Of a DNA stretch of 64,000 nt, positions 63,813 to 64,000 are shown one piece after another. Numbering within the stretch: position 1 is the first letter of the stretch; every line of letters begins with the position of its first letter. A program made the position numbers and the translations under genes. Source of the stretch: an uncultured Bacteroidales bacterium (GTDB lineage: Bacteria; Bacteroidota; Bacteroidia; Bacteroidales; UBA932); contig CALVDQ010000008.1 of assembly GCA_944326325.1 (NCBI GenBank), positions 1-64,000 on the forward strand, written 5' to 3'. Under the pieces are notes generated by a model. That model saw only the letters and a list, made by a program, of their open reading frames with translations, was not told the DNA's origin and made no database searches.

Positions 63813-64000
63813 CTAGCTTATGTTCCCGTTCTTAGGACCGAATCCGCCCATCGGGAAAGTCGCCTTGGGTTTCTCCGGCCCGAACTCGATCTTCCCGAAC
63901 TGGTTTTCATACTTGCCGATATTGTCCTGCAGCGCGAGAAGCAGTTTTTTCGCGTTTTCAGGATTCATGATGATGCGGCTCAGCACCTCCGGCTTTGCAA
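63813..64000 (-). CDS. DUF3467-family protein, N-terminus cut by window edge
   Basis: I translated this by hand: the frame is open from the right edge to a TAG at 63815-63813. The visible 62 residues read AKPEVLSRIIMNPENAKK, then LLLALQDNIGKYENQFGKI, ending GGFGPKNGNIS. The segment matches the C-terminal half of DUF3467, a small cytoplasmic Bacteroidota protein of unknown function. It is 47 bases upstream of kdsC on the same strand. Confidence 0.8.
   Translation of the reverse strand, partial: AKPEVLSRIIMNPENAKKLLLALQDNIGKYENQFGKIEFGPEKPKATFPMGGFGPKNGNIS

Overview
The window is about 64 kb of chromosome from a member of the Bacteroidota, most likely order Bacteroidales, with moderately high GC. 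The evidence is a complete SusC/SusD polysaccharide utilization locus (PUL) with a hybrid two-component regulator, Bacteroidota promoter elements (TAnnTTTG at -7), a lipidated TamA-like protein, cydAB with the DUF4492 partner, many lipoproteins, and mostly poor Shine-Dalgarno sites. A cysteate synthase points toward sulfonolipid producers (Alistipes/Rikenellaceae-like or relatives), but the sequence alone does not fix the genus. I see no rRNA, tRNA, CRISPR array, insertion sequence or phage.

Layout. 1-302: start of an OmpA-like exported protein, cut by the window edge. 303-951: non-coding, with a (TG)14 microsatellite and one -7 element. 952-20754: a one-directional PUL with a NAGPA-type phosphodiester glycosidase, a GH88 unsaturated uronyl hydrolase, SusC, SusD, two accessory lipoproteins, two heparinase II/III-type lyases, an alpha/alpha-barrel lipoprotein and the regulator. 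Together they suggest lyase cleavage of a uronic-acid polysaccharide, import through SusCD, and GH88 removal of the unsaturated uronic acid. No sulfatase is present here. 20801-24197 (minus): tpx, DUF4492, cydA and cydB, an oxygen-defence operon. 24264-26414 (minus): an RNA methyltransferase and a PLP decarboxylase. 26551-30148 (plus): TamL and three small zinc-ribbon or membrane proteins. 30175-36147: rarA, pyk, a GNAT enzyme, two small barrel-like proteins and a flavodiiron protein.

36194-43526 (minus) is the most unusual part: an Hdr-like redox operon (HdrC-HdrB-HdrA-HdrC, then a cytochrome b fused to HdrD) whose last gene overlaps the start of a cysteate synthase gene, followed by an MscS channel. 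The gene order resembles the sulfur-oxidizing sHdr locus, whose proposed product is sulfite. Sulfite is a substrate of cysteate synthase. This suggests, without proving it, that the complex and the synthase work together in making cysteate and sulfonolipid.

43597-64000: mostly housekeeping genes (rlmD, an acyltransferase, queA, pyrD, cinA, peptidase M19, rlmB, an ABC-F protein, a thioesterase, valS, maf, kdsC, a DUF3467 gene), plus a lipoprotein/DUF5723 pair and an XRE-type regulator preceded by an array of TTTACA-NN-TGTAAA-like palindromes.
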